Shown here piece by piece: positions 26,462-34,837 of a stretch of 64,000 nt of DNA (position 1 is the stretch's first letter; each line of letters opens with the position of its first letter). The position numbers and the translations under genes are program-made. Below the pieces are notes generated by a model. The model did not search any database and had not been told where the DNA came from. It saw nothing but the letters and a program-made list of their open reading frames with translations. This stretch comes from SAR202 cluster bacterium (lineage in GTDB: Bacteria > Chloroflexota > Dehalococcoidia > Lucifugimonadales > UBA3495), in contig JABMNL010000038.1 in assembly GCA_013204585.1 (NCBI GenBank), positions 1 to 64,000 of the forward strand. The letters run 5' to 3'.

Positions 26462-27736
26462 GTGGAATCCCCAGTCAGGATCGAAAACCGGGCCCAACTT
26501 ATCTACCTGCTAACCGAGGCTGCCGAGCTAGAGCACGGAGTCATGTGCTGCTACATGTTCGCCGCCTTCAGCATGAAGCAAAGCACCAGCGAGGGCATCA
26601 CCGAAGAACAGGTAGCCATGATTCGCCGGTGGCGGGGTGTCGTCATGCAGGTCGCCGTCCAAGAGATGGTCCACATGTGTCTGGCCTGCAACCTGCTGAC
26701 GGCGGTGGGCGGGACTCCCCACGTGCGCCGACCCAATATGCCTTCCAGCCCCAAGGCCTATGGGCCGGGTTTTAGCTTGGAACTTACCCCGTTCAACCGG
26801 GAGACCATGGCGACCTTTGTGTTCATCGAGCGGCCAGAGTCCCACGAGACCGAGTGGACGCAGGGCGAGAACACCAGTTTGCCTTCGCTATCGGCGGGAA
26901 ACTTCAGCGATATTTTCTCCAGTGAACGGCGTTATCAGACCGTTGGCCACCTTTATCGGGGCATTGAGGACGGCCTTCGGTACCTCGCGCAGAAATACGG
27001 TGAGAAGGAACTATTCATCGGCCCGCCCAACGCCCAAATAATCGACCGGTATTTCAGCCTGCCCGGACTAATTCCGGTTACCGGACTGGAATCAGCCGTT
27101 AGGGCCATTGAAAACATAGTCGAGCAGGGTGAAGGGGCGAGGGTTGAAGACGAGCACTCCCACTACAACCGGTTCGTTGCCCTACTGAATGAGTACGACG
27201 AGGTACTGAAGGAAAACCCAGGCTTTGTGCCGGGTCGCCCAGTGTTGCGGAACCCTTATTCCATGTTCCCCAACGATGTCCATGACGCCGCCGGGGTGAG
27301 CCTGATTGAAGACCCGGTGACCATTGACGTGTGCAACCTGTTCGACGGTTGTTACGAGATTCTGATTCAAATGATGGGACGGCTGCTGATGAGCGGCGGG
27401 GAAACCGATGCCCAGCTAACCGAGGTCGCAGACATGACGGTGGCCTTCATGATTGATGTCATTGGGCCTTTGGGCGACGTTATCACCACTCTGCCAGCCG
27501 GGCCTTCGTATCCGGGCTTAACTGCGGGGCCAAGTTTCCGGTTCTCCCGCGACGGACAGCCACCGCCCCACATGGGCGCGGCCTGGGCACTGTTCATCGA
27601 GCGGTTGAAGGAAATGTCGGCCTACTGCGGCCTGATACAGGGAGACGCCGAACTTAAGGCGGTTTTGACCCAGGTCAGGGGAACGTTGTCCCAGTATGCC
27701 CAACAATTGAGCAAATGGGAGCTTCCGGTTAACTAA
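26462..27736 (+). CDS. Ferritin-like domain protein (VioB/iminophenylpyruvate dimer synthase-like N-domain)
   Basis: The 424-residue protein starts with a helical bundle containing paired metal-type ligands: AAELEHGVMCCYMFAAFSMK and later VQEMVHMCLACNLLTAVGG (two ExxH motifs). This fits the ferritin-like domain found in VioB and related proteins. A long helical C-terminal part (LFDGCYEILIQMMGRLL onward) follows. GTG 26,462 is preceded by AAGGAG. No violacein-type partner genes are adjacent, so the substrate is unknown. Confidence 0.75.
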   Translation: MESPVRIENRAQLIYLLTEAAELEHGVMCCYMFAAFSMKQSTSEGITEEQVAMIRRWRGVVMQVAVQEMVHMCLACNLLTAVGGTPHVRRPNMPSSPKAYGPGFSLELTPFNRETMATFVFIERPESHETEWTQGENTSLPSLSAGNFSDIFSSERRYQTVGHLYRGIEDGLRYLAQKYGEKELFIGPPNAQIIDRYFSLPGLIPVTGLESAVRAIENIVEQGEGARVEDEHSHYNRFVALLNEYDEVLKENPGFVPGRPVLRNPYSMFPNDVHDAAGVSLIEDPVTIDVCNLFDGCYEILIQMMGRLLMSGGETDAQLTEVADMTVAFMIDVIGPLGDVITTLPAGPSYPGLTAGPSFRFSRDGQPPPHMGAAWALFIERLKEMSAYCGLIQGDAELKAVLTQVRGTLSQYAQQLSKWELPVN

Positions 27737-27776
27737 GCGAGGGATGCGGACGTACTGCTGGTACGGTCATTCGACG

Positions 27777-27825
27777 GGCTGCCTGCGTAGGGGCACGGCA
27801 CCGCCGTGCCCCTACGCAGGCAGCC
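27777..27825. repeat. Perfect 23-bp-arm hairpin (REP-like intergenic palindrome)
   Basis: Two 23-base arms (27,777-27,799 and 27,803-27,825) are perfect complements around a 3-base loop ACC. The arm contains CGTAGGGGCACGGC. It lies between converging genes and has no T-run, so it is not a standard terminator. A related core GTAGGGGC...GCCC sits at 51,531-51,555. Confidence 0.85.
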
Positions 27826-27839
27826 ATTAAGCCGGAGAC

Positions 27840-28622
27840 TTAGTTATTCTTGGCGAAGTCTCTTAGCTGGCCGAAGTCGGCTTTGAAGCCTTCGGTTAGT
27901 GCGCGGCGGTCGGTGCCGTGGAGGATGAACCGCGCGCCCTGGGAGATCCAGTATTCGGAGAGGTCCGGGGTCTGTTGGTGCACCAAGGTGGCGATGCCGT
28001 GGGCCTCGGCAGTGTCGATGACCTTCTTGACCGTATCCTGGTAAATCTTCTGGTCGTACTGGTCGGGAATGCCCAGGGATATACTCATGTCGTTGGGGCC
28101 GACGAAGATGCCGTCGATGCCCGGAACCTGCAGCATAGCCTCCAGGTTGTTCACCGCCGCCACGCTCTCGATGCCGATGATGGCGATGCTATTCTTGTTG
28201 CGCTCTTCCAGGTAAGCCCTGGTAGCGTCGCTGACGTGTTCGCCTTGCTCCACCACCCGGTCAGCGGCCTCGCCTTTCAGGGGACGCCACTTGGCCGCGG
28301 CCACCACTTCGCGAACCTGGTCAACGGTCTCGCAGTAGGGAGCCAAGATGCCCTGGGCCCCAGCGTCCATCGCCATGGTGACGTAGTGGGCATCGGGGAT
28401 GGGTATGCGGACAATTGGCACCACTCCGCTGGTGTTCATCATAATCAAGAAGTCGCCCAACTCACCGCGGCTGCGGTAATTGTGCTCGGTGTCGATGACC
28501 ACGTAGTCCAGGCCCACCCCGTCCAGGATGGGAATCCACTTGGGGTTTCGGGCGATGGAAATCATGGTGCCGAACACCCGACCGCCTGATTTTAGTGTCG
28601 CTTTAAGTTCTGCTCCGTTCAT
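27840..28622 (-). CDS. HpcH/HpaI-family aldolase
   Basis: The 260-residue TIM-barrel protein matches class II pyruvate aldolases such as HpcH and 2-keto-3-deoxy-L-rhamnonate aldolase. It has DYVVIDTEHN, PIVRIPIPDAHYV, DAGAQGILAPYCET with the metal-site region, IGIESVAAVNNLEAM with the metal-binding Glu, and VGPNDMSISLGIP. These enzymes split 2-oxo acids to pyruvate plus an aldehyde; the substrate cannot be read from the sequence. It is followed leftward by a hairpin and preceded by a co-oriented M20 peptidase. Confidence 0.87.
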   Translation of the reverse strand: MNGAELKATLKSGGRVFGTMISIARNPKWIPILDGVGLDYVVIDTEHNYRSRGELGDFLIMMNTSGVVPIVRIPIPDAHYVTMAMDAGAQGILAPYCETVDQVREVVAAAKWRPLKGEAADRVVEQGEHVSDATRAYLEERNKNSIAIIGIESVAAVNNLEAMLQVPGIDGIFVGPNDMSISLGIPDQYDQKIYQDTVKKVIDTAEAHGIATLVHQQTPDLSEYWISQGARFILHGTDRRALTEGFKADFGQLRDFAKNN

Positions 28623-28661
28623 ATTGTTCCTTCCTCGTAAATATACGTAGGGGCATCCCGA

Positions 28662-29744
28662 TTATTGGTTGGGGCTCATGACGCTTTGGCAAAGGCGGGC
28701 GGTGGCCATCAGGTCGGGTATCACCACGTGCTCGTTGACGGTGTGCATCTCGTTGGTGGCCATGCCGACCACGATGCAGTCGATGCCGTTCAGGCGCATG
28801 GCGTTGGCGTCGGTGCCACCGCCCGAGGGCCGGATGTCGGGTATCAATTTCATGTTCTTCAACATGTCGGTGACCAACCTGACCACCGGCTCGTTGGGGT
28901 CTAGGGTGTACATCTGGAACATCATTTCCAGTTCTTCCTTGATGGTGGCTTCCTGGTACTTGGCCCTAGCCTTGTTCAACACCTCGGTTACTTGCAAGCC
29001 CAGCAGATCGACGGTCTCGGTGTTCCGGCTGCGGAACTCGCCGCCAAAGGTCACTTCCAATGGCACAGCGTTGCGGACGGTGCCGCCAGAGATTAGGCCC
29101 ACGTTGAAGGTAGATTCTTCGTCTAACCGCCCGTTGGGTAGGTCGTTAATAATCTCGGTGGCGATGCGGATGGCGGAGATACCCTTCTCCGGTTCCACTC
29201 CGGCGTGCGCGCCCCGGCCCGTCACCGTGACGTCGAACTTCATGTAGGTGGGGCTAGCTCCCGTGATGGTGTTCACCGGGCCGTTGCCGTCGAAGACCAC
29301 CGCCTCTTTGCAGTGAATCATGGAATAGTCCAGGTTGGCCGCGCCCACCAAACCGATCTCCTCGCCCCTGGTGAAAACCACCTGCACGGGTCGGCGGGGC
29401 GAATCGTCCTCTTTGGCCGACTCCAGGGCCTCCATGATGGCGGCCACTCCGGCTTTGCAGTCGCCGCCCAAGATGGTGGTGCCGTCGGAGCGAATGATGT
29501 CGCCATCGACCTGGGGCTTAATGCTCCGCCCCGGCTCCACGGTGTCCATGTGGGCCGAAAGCATCAGCGGGTTGTCCCCGTCCTCGGACGCTATCAGGTT
29601 ACCGTGGGCGTCGCGGGCGACGTTAAAGCCGAGCGCGGTTAGTCGGTCGGTCAGATACCGGGCCACGTCCTCTTCTTCATCGGACGGGCTGTCTATCTTT
29701 ACCAGCTCACAGAATGCGTTGACCAAGCGTTCCTGATTAATCAT
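28662..29744 (-). CDS. M20-family metallopeptidase (PepT-like)
   Basis: The 360-residue zinc hydrolase shows LSAHMDTV (first metal His and Asp), ILGGDCKAGVAA with the bridging Asp, FTRGEEIGLVGA with the catalytic Glu pair, VFDGNGPV, and TVNEHVVIPDL near the C-terminus. The dimerisation domain lies between GAHAGVEPEKG and the late metal ligand. Length and motifs resemble PepT-like tripeptidases and amidohydrolases; the specific substrate is unknown. It is upstream of and co-oriented with the aldolase gene. Confidence 0.87.
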   Translation of the reverse strand: MINQERLVNAFCELVKIDSPSDEEEDVARYLTDRLTALGFNVARDAHGNLIASEDGDNPLMLSAHMDTVEPGRSIKPQVDGDIIRSDGTTILGGDCKAGVAAIMEALESAKEDDSPRRPVQVVFTRGEEIGLVGAANLDYSMIHCKEAVVFDGNGPVNTITGASPTYMKFDVTVTGRGAHAGVEPEKGISAIRIATEIINDLPNGRLDEESTFNVGLISGGTVRNAVPLEVTFGGEFRSRNTETVDLLGLQVTEVLNKARAKYQEATIKEELEMMFQMYTLDPNEPVVRLVTDMLKNMKLIPDIRPSGGGTDANAMRLNGIDCIVVGMATNEMHTVNEHVVIPDLMATARLCQSVMSPNQ

Positions 29745-29864
29745 CAGTCCCCTCTGCCCTTCCGTTAATTCCTGACCATCTGTTAATTAATAACGAACCG
29801 CGCTTGGCGGCCCGTTTTAGGCTCCGAGTATTATACATTATGTCCAGCACTAACAGGCTCGAAA

Positions 29865-30740
29865 TTAGTCCGATAAGGCAATCATCACTAGGCCGCCAAC
29901 TATAAAGCTGGAGCCAAGCAGCCGCCCGCCGCCAAAGGGTTCCTTCAACAGGTAGACGCCCATCAGCACGCCGATGACGATGCCAACTTCCCGGGCTGGC
30001 GCGACGTAGCTGACCCGCGACAGGGAGAAGGCGGTCAACACCAGGCCGTAAGCGGCGAAGGCCAGCAGACCGGCCATCACGATGGGAAAGGCGTTGCTAC
30101 GCCACTCTTTGCTGACGGCAACAGTGCCTTTGTGCATCAGGATGTAGGGAGCCAGCATGATGGTCGTTCCAAAATTCAATAAATACATGTAGAGCAATGG
30201 CTGAATATGGCCGACTCCCTCTTTATCGATGACGGAATACGTGGCAATAACCAATCCAGTAAGGATTGCGTAACGCATTCCAGCCGACTTAAGGAACAGT
30301 AAGGGGCTTCTCAGGACTTGATGAAAATTGCCCCACCATGAGATTGTATATATCCCGCCGATGATGGCGGCGATTCCAACGATGGCCAGCGGCTCGATGG
30401 TCTCGTGCAAAAAGATTACGGCCAGCACCGGCACCAGCATTGGGCCGATGCCCCGCGCCACGGGATAGACCAGCGACAGGTCTCCTTGGGCGTAGCCCCG
30501 ACCCAGCATGATGAAGTAAAAGACGTGCAGGACCATGGTGGCCAAGGAGAACCATAGGCCGGGGAATCCCACCGAGTTGAACAGCAGCAGAGCGATTCCC
30601 AAGGGGGCCAGCAGCGCGGTGGATACAGCCAACATGCACCAGGCGAAAACCTCGGGGTCGCCGGCACGTTTCAATAGCAGGTTCCACGATGCGTGGGCGA
30701 CGGCGGACAGCAAAACTAGGGCCAGGGATAGGGCGGTCAT
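29865..30740 (-). CDS. EamA/DMT-superfamily transporter
   Basis: The 291-residue protein is almost entirely hydrophobic, with about ten predicted membrane helices in two EamA halves. Examples are LALVLLSAVAHASWNLLLKR at the start and PAREVGIVIGVLMGVYLLKEPF in the second half. The DLSLVYPVARG and VSYVAPAREV motifs are typical of metabolite exporters. The ATG is only 7 bases after a TATACT box, so the message may be leaderless. Substrate is unknown. Confidence 0.85.
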   Translation of the reverse strand: MTALSLALVLLSAVAHASWNLLLKRAGDPEVFAWCMLAVSTALLAPLGIALLLFNSVGFPGLWFSLATMVLHVFYFIMLGRGYAQGDLSLVYPVARGIGPMLVPVLAVIFLHETIEPLAIVGIAAIIGGIYTISWWGNFHQVLRSPLLFLKSAGMRYAILTGLVIATYSVIDKEGVGHIQPLLYMYLLNFGTTIMLAPYILMHKGTVAVSKEWRSNAFPIVMAGLLAFAAYGLVLTAFSLSRVSYVAPAREVGIVIGVLMGVYLLKEPFGGGRLLGSSFIVGGLVMIALSD

Positions 30741-30747
30741 GGGCCGG

Positions 30748-30753
30748 AGTATA
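30748..30753 (-). promoter_or_regulatory. -10 box of a probably leaderless transcript (EamA gene)
   Basis: TATACT on the minus strand ends 7 bases before the EamA ATG, and no Shine-Dalgarno is present. Transcription would start at or next to the ATG. The -35 region is weak. Confidence 0.45.
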
Positions 30754-30812
30754 GCACCGGGTCTTGCTCAGGCTTGGCGACTCCCAAGAGAAATTATTTT
30801 CCGGAGCAATTT

Positions 30813-31508
30813 GTGGTAAATAGTCATCGAACGCAGCTGGCGGCACTTACAGATGAGATTGTCGCCTGCCGCATGTGTACCCGCTTGGTCGATTGGCGGG
30901 AGAAGATTGGCGAACAAAAGCGGGCATCCTACCGGGACTGGGACTACTGGGCCAAACCCGTCCCCAGCTTCGGCGACCCCGACGCTTCCTTGGTGTTGCT
31001 GGGCCTGGCCCCGGCCGCCCACGGCGGCAATCGAACGGGCCGCGTGTTCACGGGCGATGCGTCAGCCACGTTCTTGACCTCGGCCATGCATCAGGCCGGT
31101 CTTGCCAACCAACCCAACTCTGACCACCGTGACGACGGCCTGGTCCTCTGCGGTGCCTACATTGGCGCGGCGGTGCGGTGCGTGCCCCCCGGCGACCGGC
31201 CCACCCCCGAAGAACAAAAGGCCTGCCTGCCCTACTTGGTGCGGGAGCTCAAGATTCTGCCCAATCTGAAAGTTATTATGGCCCTGGGCCATATTGCGTT
31301 CCGGGCCACGCTACAAACGTTGAGCGATATGGCCGGCGCAAAACTGCGCGGCAAGTTCCGGCACGGCGAGGTCTACCGTTTTGGTTCGTCGCTGCCGATA
31401 ATGGTCGCCTCGTACCACCCCAGCCCCCGCAACACCAACACCGGCGTGCTTTCTATGGAAGCGTTGGTGAAGGTGTTGAACCAGGCCAAGGAACTCAGCC
31501 AGAACTAA
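30813..31508 (+). CDS. Uracil-DNA glycosylase, family 5 (UdgB-like)
   Basis: The protein has the UDG fold motifs of the family 4/5 Fe-S enzymes: four Cys for a cluster (the first pair in ACRMCTRL), motif 1 LLGLAPAAHGGNRTGRVFTGD, and motif 2 ASYHPSPRNTNTG. The Ala-for-Asp/Glu pattern in GLAPAAHG is that of family 5. It removes uracil and other deaminated bases from DNA. A longer frame starts at TTG 30,774, but GTG 30,813 lies 6 bases after GGAG, so I prefer it. Confidence 0.9.
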   Translation: MVNSHRTQLAALTDEIVACRMCTRLVDWREKIGEQKRASYRDWDYWAKPVPSFGDPDASLVLLGLAPAAHGGNRTGRVFTGDASATFLTSAMHQAGLANQPNSDHRDDGLVLCGAYIGAAVRCVPPGDRPTPEEQKACLPYLVRELKILPNLKVIMALGHIAFRATLQTLSDMAGAKLRGKFRHGEVYRFGSSLPIMVASYHPSPRNTNTGVLSMEALVKVLNQAKELSQN

Positions 31509-31555
31509 GCCAGAACTAATTCAGAGCTAATTCCAGGAACCGTCCCCGGAAGAAG

Positions 31556-32170
31556 ATGACCGACATGCCCTCTACCTTGGTCACCGTTTGGTTCGATTAC
31601 ACCTGACCCCATTCCCATATCGGGCTAGGAATGCTCGAAGAACTGGCGTCCACAGTGGACTTTGAAATCGACCGCCGACCATTTCTGCTGCGACCAGATG
31701 CCGTTGAAGACGGCATTGGTTCTATGGATTCGTCTATGGATTCGCAGGAACGCGAGAGCAACGGACGCCGACCGCCCCTCTACCGACCCGGCGAGGGCTT
31801 GTCGGATACTGAACCAGCATCCAACCGGGCGCTTAGCACCCTACTCGTCCATGCGGCAACGGCCTACGCCAAAGAGAGCGGTCTAGACGGCCAGTTCTAC
31901 CGGTCAGCCGCCAAAGAGTACTGGGAGCAAGGCACTGACCTTGGGCTTTTGTACACCATACGCAGAATCACCGTTTTGGCTGGGTTGGACTGGGGGGACC
32001 TGTGGCCCAAGCTACAGTCCGGCAGCTACCACAACCTGGTACTGGCCCAACACGCCGAGGCCAAAGCTGCGGGAGTTACCCAGACGCCTTCGTTTCAGGT
32101 AAACGGAAGGCTGCACTCCGGGGCCATAACCAAGGATGAACTTCGCGCGGCGGTTCAAACGACCAGATAA
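31556..32170 (+). CDS. DsbA/FrnE-family thioredoxin-fold protein; candidate selenoprotein with in-frame TGA
   Basis: Reading from ATG 31,556 (or 31,565) gives TLVTVWFDYT, then a TGA at 31,604-31,606, then PHSHIGLGMLEEL and an uninterrupted frame to 32,170. In DsbA/FrnE proteins the same place reads DYxCPxCYIG, so the TGA sits exactly at the first redox Cys, giving UxxS. The rest fits the family: DFEIDRRPFLLRPD, a helical insert, and AAGVTQTPSFQVNGR with the cis-Pro loop. Just after the TGA, CATTCC (31,610) and GGAATG (31,628) can pair around a G-containing loop, a possible SECIS-like hairpin closer than usual. The alternative is a nonsense mutation, with ATG 31,631 giving a fold-truncated protein. 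Confidence 0.65.
31721..31744 (+). repeat. 12-bp tandem duplication in the DsbA-family gene
   Basis: TCTATGGATTCG occurs twice in tandem and encodes SMDSSMDS. It keeps the frame. It lies in the linker before the helical insert and is one of several short tandem duplications in the window. Confidence 0.85.
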
Positions 32171-32326
32171 CCCGTCGCATAAATCTAATAGGCAACTGGA
32201 ACTGGTACCTGCCAAGCTGGCTGGAATGGCTGCCAAGGGTGGCACCGCAGGAGGGCAAACTCGCTCCGGTTGCGGTTGACGACTAATCAGCGCATCAGGG
32301 TCGTAACCGGGACGTACAACAAGTTG

Positions 32327-33160
32327 TCAGCCGCCGACGAACCTACGGCCAAAACCCACGGCTAACGCGGGGTTGCCGTCGAAGGTCAAACGGCCCTCTG
32401 CCAAGGCGATATAGACCTTGAGCCTCCCGTACATCACCAACACGTAGGTCTCGCCGTCGCATTGGAAAGTCACGTCCGGCTCTCGATTGCCTGCCGGTCC
32501 CACTTTGGCCCCTTCCGCCGTTATGACAATGTCCCGTCTGGTGGCAACAGGACCGTCAACAACAAAGCGGTGAGAGAGTGGTTTCGCTAGGGCCGGGTCA
32601 GGCCGAAATGCCCGGCGCACAGCCCGGTCTACAGTGTCGATGAGCACCGCAACGCTATCACAGGAAAGATGGTATTGGTCGTCCAGTACGGAACCAATGT
32701 CCCAAGCGTGCATGGTCAGTTCGGCGATGCGCATGTCCAGCAGAGTGCGCACCGGCTCCGGGCCGGGAGGCCAATAGCACAAGGTGTCCCATTGCGTAGG
32801 GCCGACGTTATTGAAGACCGCCACGGTCTCATCCAGCCGTTCGCTGAGAACTTCGACGAGCCGTTCGCCGTGTTGCTTGCGAGTGGTATGGGCGCGATCA
32901 AAAATGTTTTTGGCGAACTGGTCTTCGTCGTGAACGGCTACTGCGGGAGCCCCTTCGGGCGGCGATATGTCACCCTGCAGGCCCCTAGTCACCCGTAGCG
33001 CAAAGTCTTGGCCAACCAAGTGACCAACAACGTCCATCACCGACCAACCTTCACAGGCGCTGGGCTTTTGAAAATCATCGGGAGACAACGAGCCAAGGTA
33101 ATTCTTGACCGCGGTAACCTCGTCGACCAAGACCTTGGCGCGAAATTCTGGCGTGTCCAT
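32327..33160 (-). CDS. Maleylpyruvate isomerase-family (DinB-like) protein with SCP2-like C-terminus
   Basis: The 277-residue protein opens with the DinB-type bundle: SACEGWSVMDVVGHLVGQD with a metal-type His, then MRIAELTMHAWDIG with a second His. This is the TIGR03083-like pattern found in mycothiol-dependent maleylpyruvate isomerases. The last 100 residues (VTFQCDGETYVLVMYGRL, LAEGRLTFDGNPALAVGFGRRF) look like an SCP2/sterol-carrier-like domain. The specific reaction is unknown. Confidence 0.82.
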   Translation of the reverse strand: MDTPEFRAKVLVDEVTAVKNYLGSLSPDDFQKPSACEGWSVMDVVGHLVGQDFALRVTRGLQGDISPPEGAPAVAVHDEDQFAKNIFDRAHTTRKQHGERLVEVLSERLDETVAVFNNVGPTQWDTLCYWPPGPEPVRTLLDMRIAELTMHAWDIGSVLDDQYHLSCDSVAVLIDTVDRAVRRAFRPDPALAKPLSHRFVVDGPVATRRDIVITAEGAKVGPAGNREPDVTFQCDGETYVLVMYGRLKVYIALAEGRLTFDGNPALAVGFGRRFVGG

Positions 33161-33259
33161 CTAATTCATCCAAGGGTCAATATGGATGTTCTTGGTAGCC
33201 GCCCGCGTGACCATGAGGCTAACCGAAACCATCATACAGGAAGGAAACGAGCGAAAGAA

Positions 33260-33290
33260 AAAGCCTCTAGCTATCCTAGAGGCCCTTTAA
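33260..33290 (-). terminator. Intrinsic terminator of the SulP gene
   Basis: On the minus strand GCCTCTAG, a 5-base loop and CTAGAGGC are followed by TTTTTCTTT. The hairpin begins at the last codons/stop of the SulP gene. Confidence 0.75.
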
Positions 33291-34837
33291 TGCCCCTCGC
33301 CAGACCCGCCCAACCCTGAACCTGCTACTCGTTGGCTTGAGCCAGCTTCGGCTTTGGGGTCTCTTACTCCGAGGATGTTGGCTTTTTCGAGCATGTCTTG
33401 GCAGTTGTCACTCAGGTGCAGGAGGTCGAGATGCTTCCCGGCGCGTTCGTAGCGGCGGGCGAGGTCTACGATGGCTTCCATGCCCGAATGGTCCCAGACA
33501 CGGGCATTCTGAAAGTCGATTACCACTTCGGCGGGGTCGAGTCTCGGGTTGAACAGCTCTTTGAAGGTGCTGACCGAAGCGAAACAGAGCTGCCCATGTA
33601 GGTTGTAGACCTTCCGGTGGAGCGTGGTTCCGACGCCAGCATCAACGTAGATGTAGCGCGCGGTCTTCCAGGCGAATACCAGGGCGGAGACGATTACTCC
33701 GGCCACCACGGCAATCGCCAGGTCGGTGGCCACGGTGATTCCCGCCACCAAAACCATTACCAACGCGTCGGAGCGCGGAACTTTCCGGATGATGCGCAGG
33801 CTGGTCCAGGAGATGGTACCCACCACGACCACAAACATCACGCCAACTAGAGCGGCGATGGGAATCTGTTCTATCAGAGACGACGCGAACAGGATGTAGA
33901 GCAGCAAGAATAGCGATGCCGCCAAACCTGATATTCGCAACCGAGCGCCAGACTTCATGTTAATCATGCTCTGGCCAATCATGGCGCAACCGCCCATGCC
34001 GCCAAAGAACCCCGTTATCACGTTCGCCAAACCCTGGGCTGCACACTCACGGTTTTTCTGACCCTTGGTCTCGGTCATGCCGTCAATCAATGTCATGGTG
34101 AGCAGCGATTCAATCAGGCCGATGCCAGCCAATATGAACGCGTACGGCAGGATGATGCGCAGGGTCTCGAAGGTGTAAGGCACGTCCGGCACCCCGAATA
34201 TTGGCAGCCCACCGGCGATGCTCGAGATGTCGCCAACCGTGGTGGTGGGTATGCCTCCGAGAATCACCACTGCCGAGACAACTACTATCCCGGCCAGCGC
34301 GGCGGGAAACCGCTTGGTGAGCCTGGGCAGCAGAAATATCACGGCCATCGTTAGGGCGATCAAGCCGAGCATGATTCCCAGGTCAGGAATTGGCAGCCAG
34401 GTCTTGATTCCGTCCGCGCCTTCGATTTTGAAACTTTCTAGCTGGGCCAGGAAGATGACGATGGCCAGTCCGTTAACGAAGCCGAACATCACCGGGTAGG
34501 ACACCATGCGAATTAGGTTGCCCAGTTTCAGCGCGCCAATCCCCATCTGGATGATTCCCATCAGAATCACGGTCATGAACAGATAGTCAACGCCGTAGTC
34601 TTTCACCAGCGTGACCATCACCACGGCCAACGCCCCGGTGGCGCCGGAAATCATGCCGGGCCGTCCGCCGGTTAGGGCGGTGACAAACCCAACAATGAAC
34701 GCGGCGTACAGGCCGACCAATGGGTCGACTCCCGCGACGAAAGCGAAGGCGACGGCCTCTGGCACCAATGCCAGCGAAACAGTGAGTCCGGCCAAGATTT
34801 CAATCCGAAATCTCGCCACTCGAGAAATTTCTTGCAT
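33287..34837 (-). CDS. SulP-family inorganic anion transporter with STAS domain
   Basis: The 516-residue protein has the SulP membrane core of many helices (AGLTVSLALVPEAVAFAFVAG, GLYAAFIVGFVTALTGGRPGMISGATGA, GLANVITGFFGGMGGCAMIGQS). A cytoplasmic STAS domain follows near residues 400-490 (FNPRLDPAEVVIDFQNARVWDHSG). The family carries sulfate, bicarbonate or other anions; which one cannot be told here. No carbonic anhydrase is adjacent. Confidence 0.9.
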   Translation of the reverse strand: MQEISRVARFRIEILAGLTVSLALVPEAVAFAFVAGVDPLVGLYAAFIVGFVTALTGGRPGMISGATGALAVVMVTLVKDYGVDYLFMTVILMGIIQMGIGALKLGNLIRMVSYPVMFGFVNGLAIVIFLAQLESFKIEGADGIKTWLPIPDLGIMLGLIALTMAVIFLLPRLTKRFPAALAGIVVVSAVVILGGIPTTTVGDISSIAGGLPIFGVPDVPYTFETLRIILPYAFILAGIGLIESLLTMTLIDGMTETKGQKNRECAAQGLANVITGFFGGMGGCAMIGQSMINMKSGARLRISGLAASLFLLLYILFASSLIEQIPIAALVGVMFVVVVGTISWTSLRIIRKVPRSDALVMVLVAGITVATDLAIAVVAGVIVSALVFAWKTARYIYVDAGVGTTLHRKVYNLHGQLCFASVSTFKELFNPRLDPAEVVIDFQNARVWDHSGMEAIVDLARRYERAGKHLDLLHLSDNCQDMLEKANILGVRDPKAEAGSSQRVAGSGLGGSGEGH

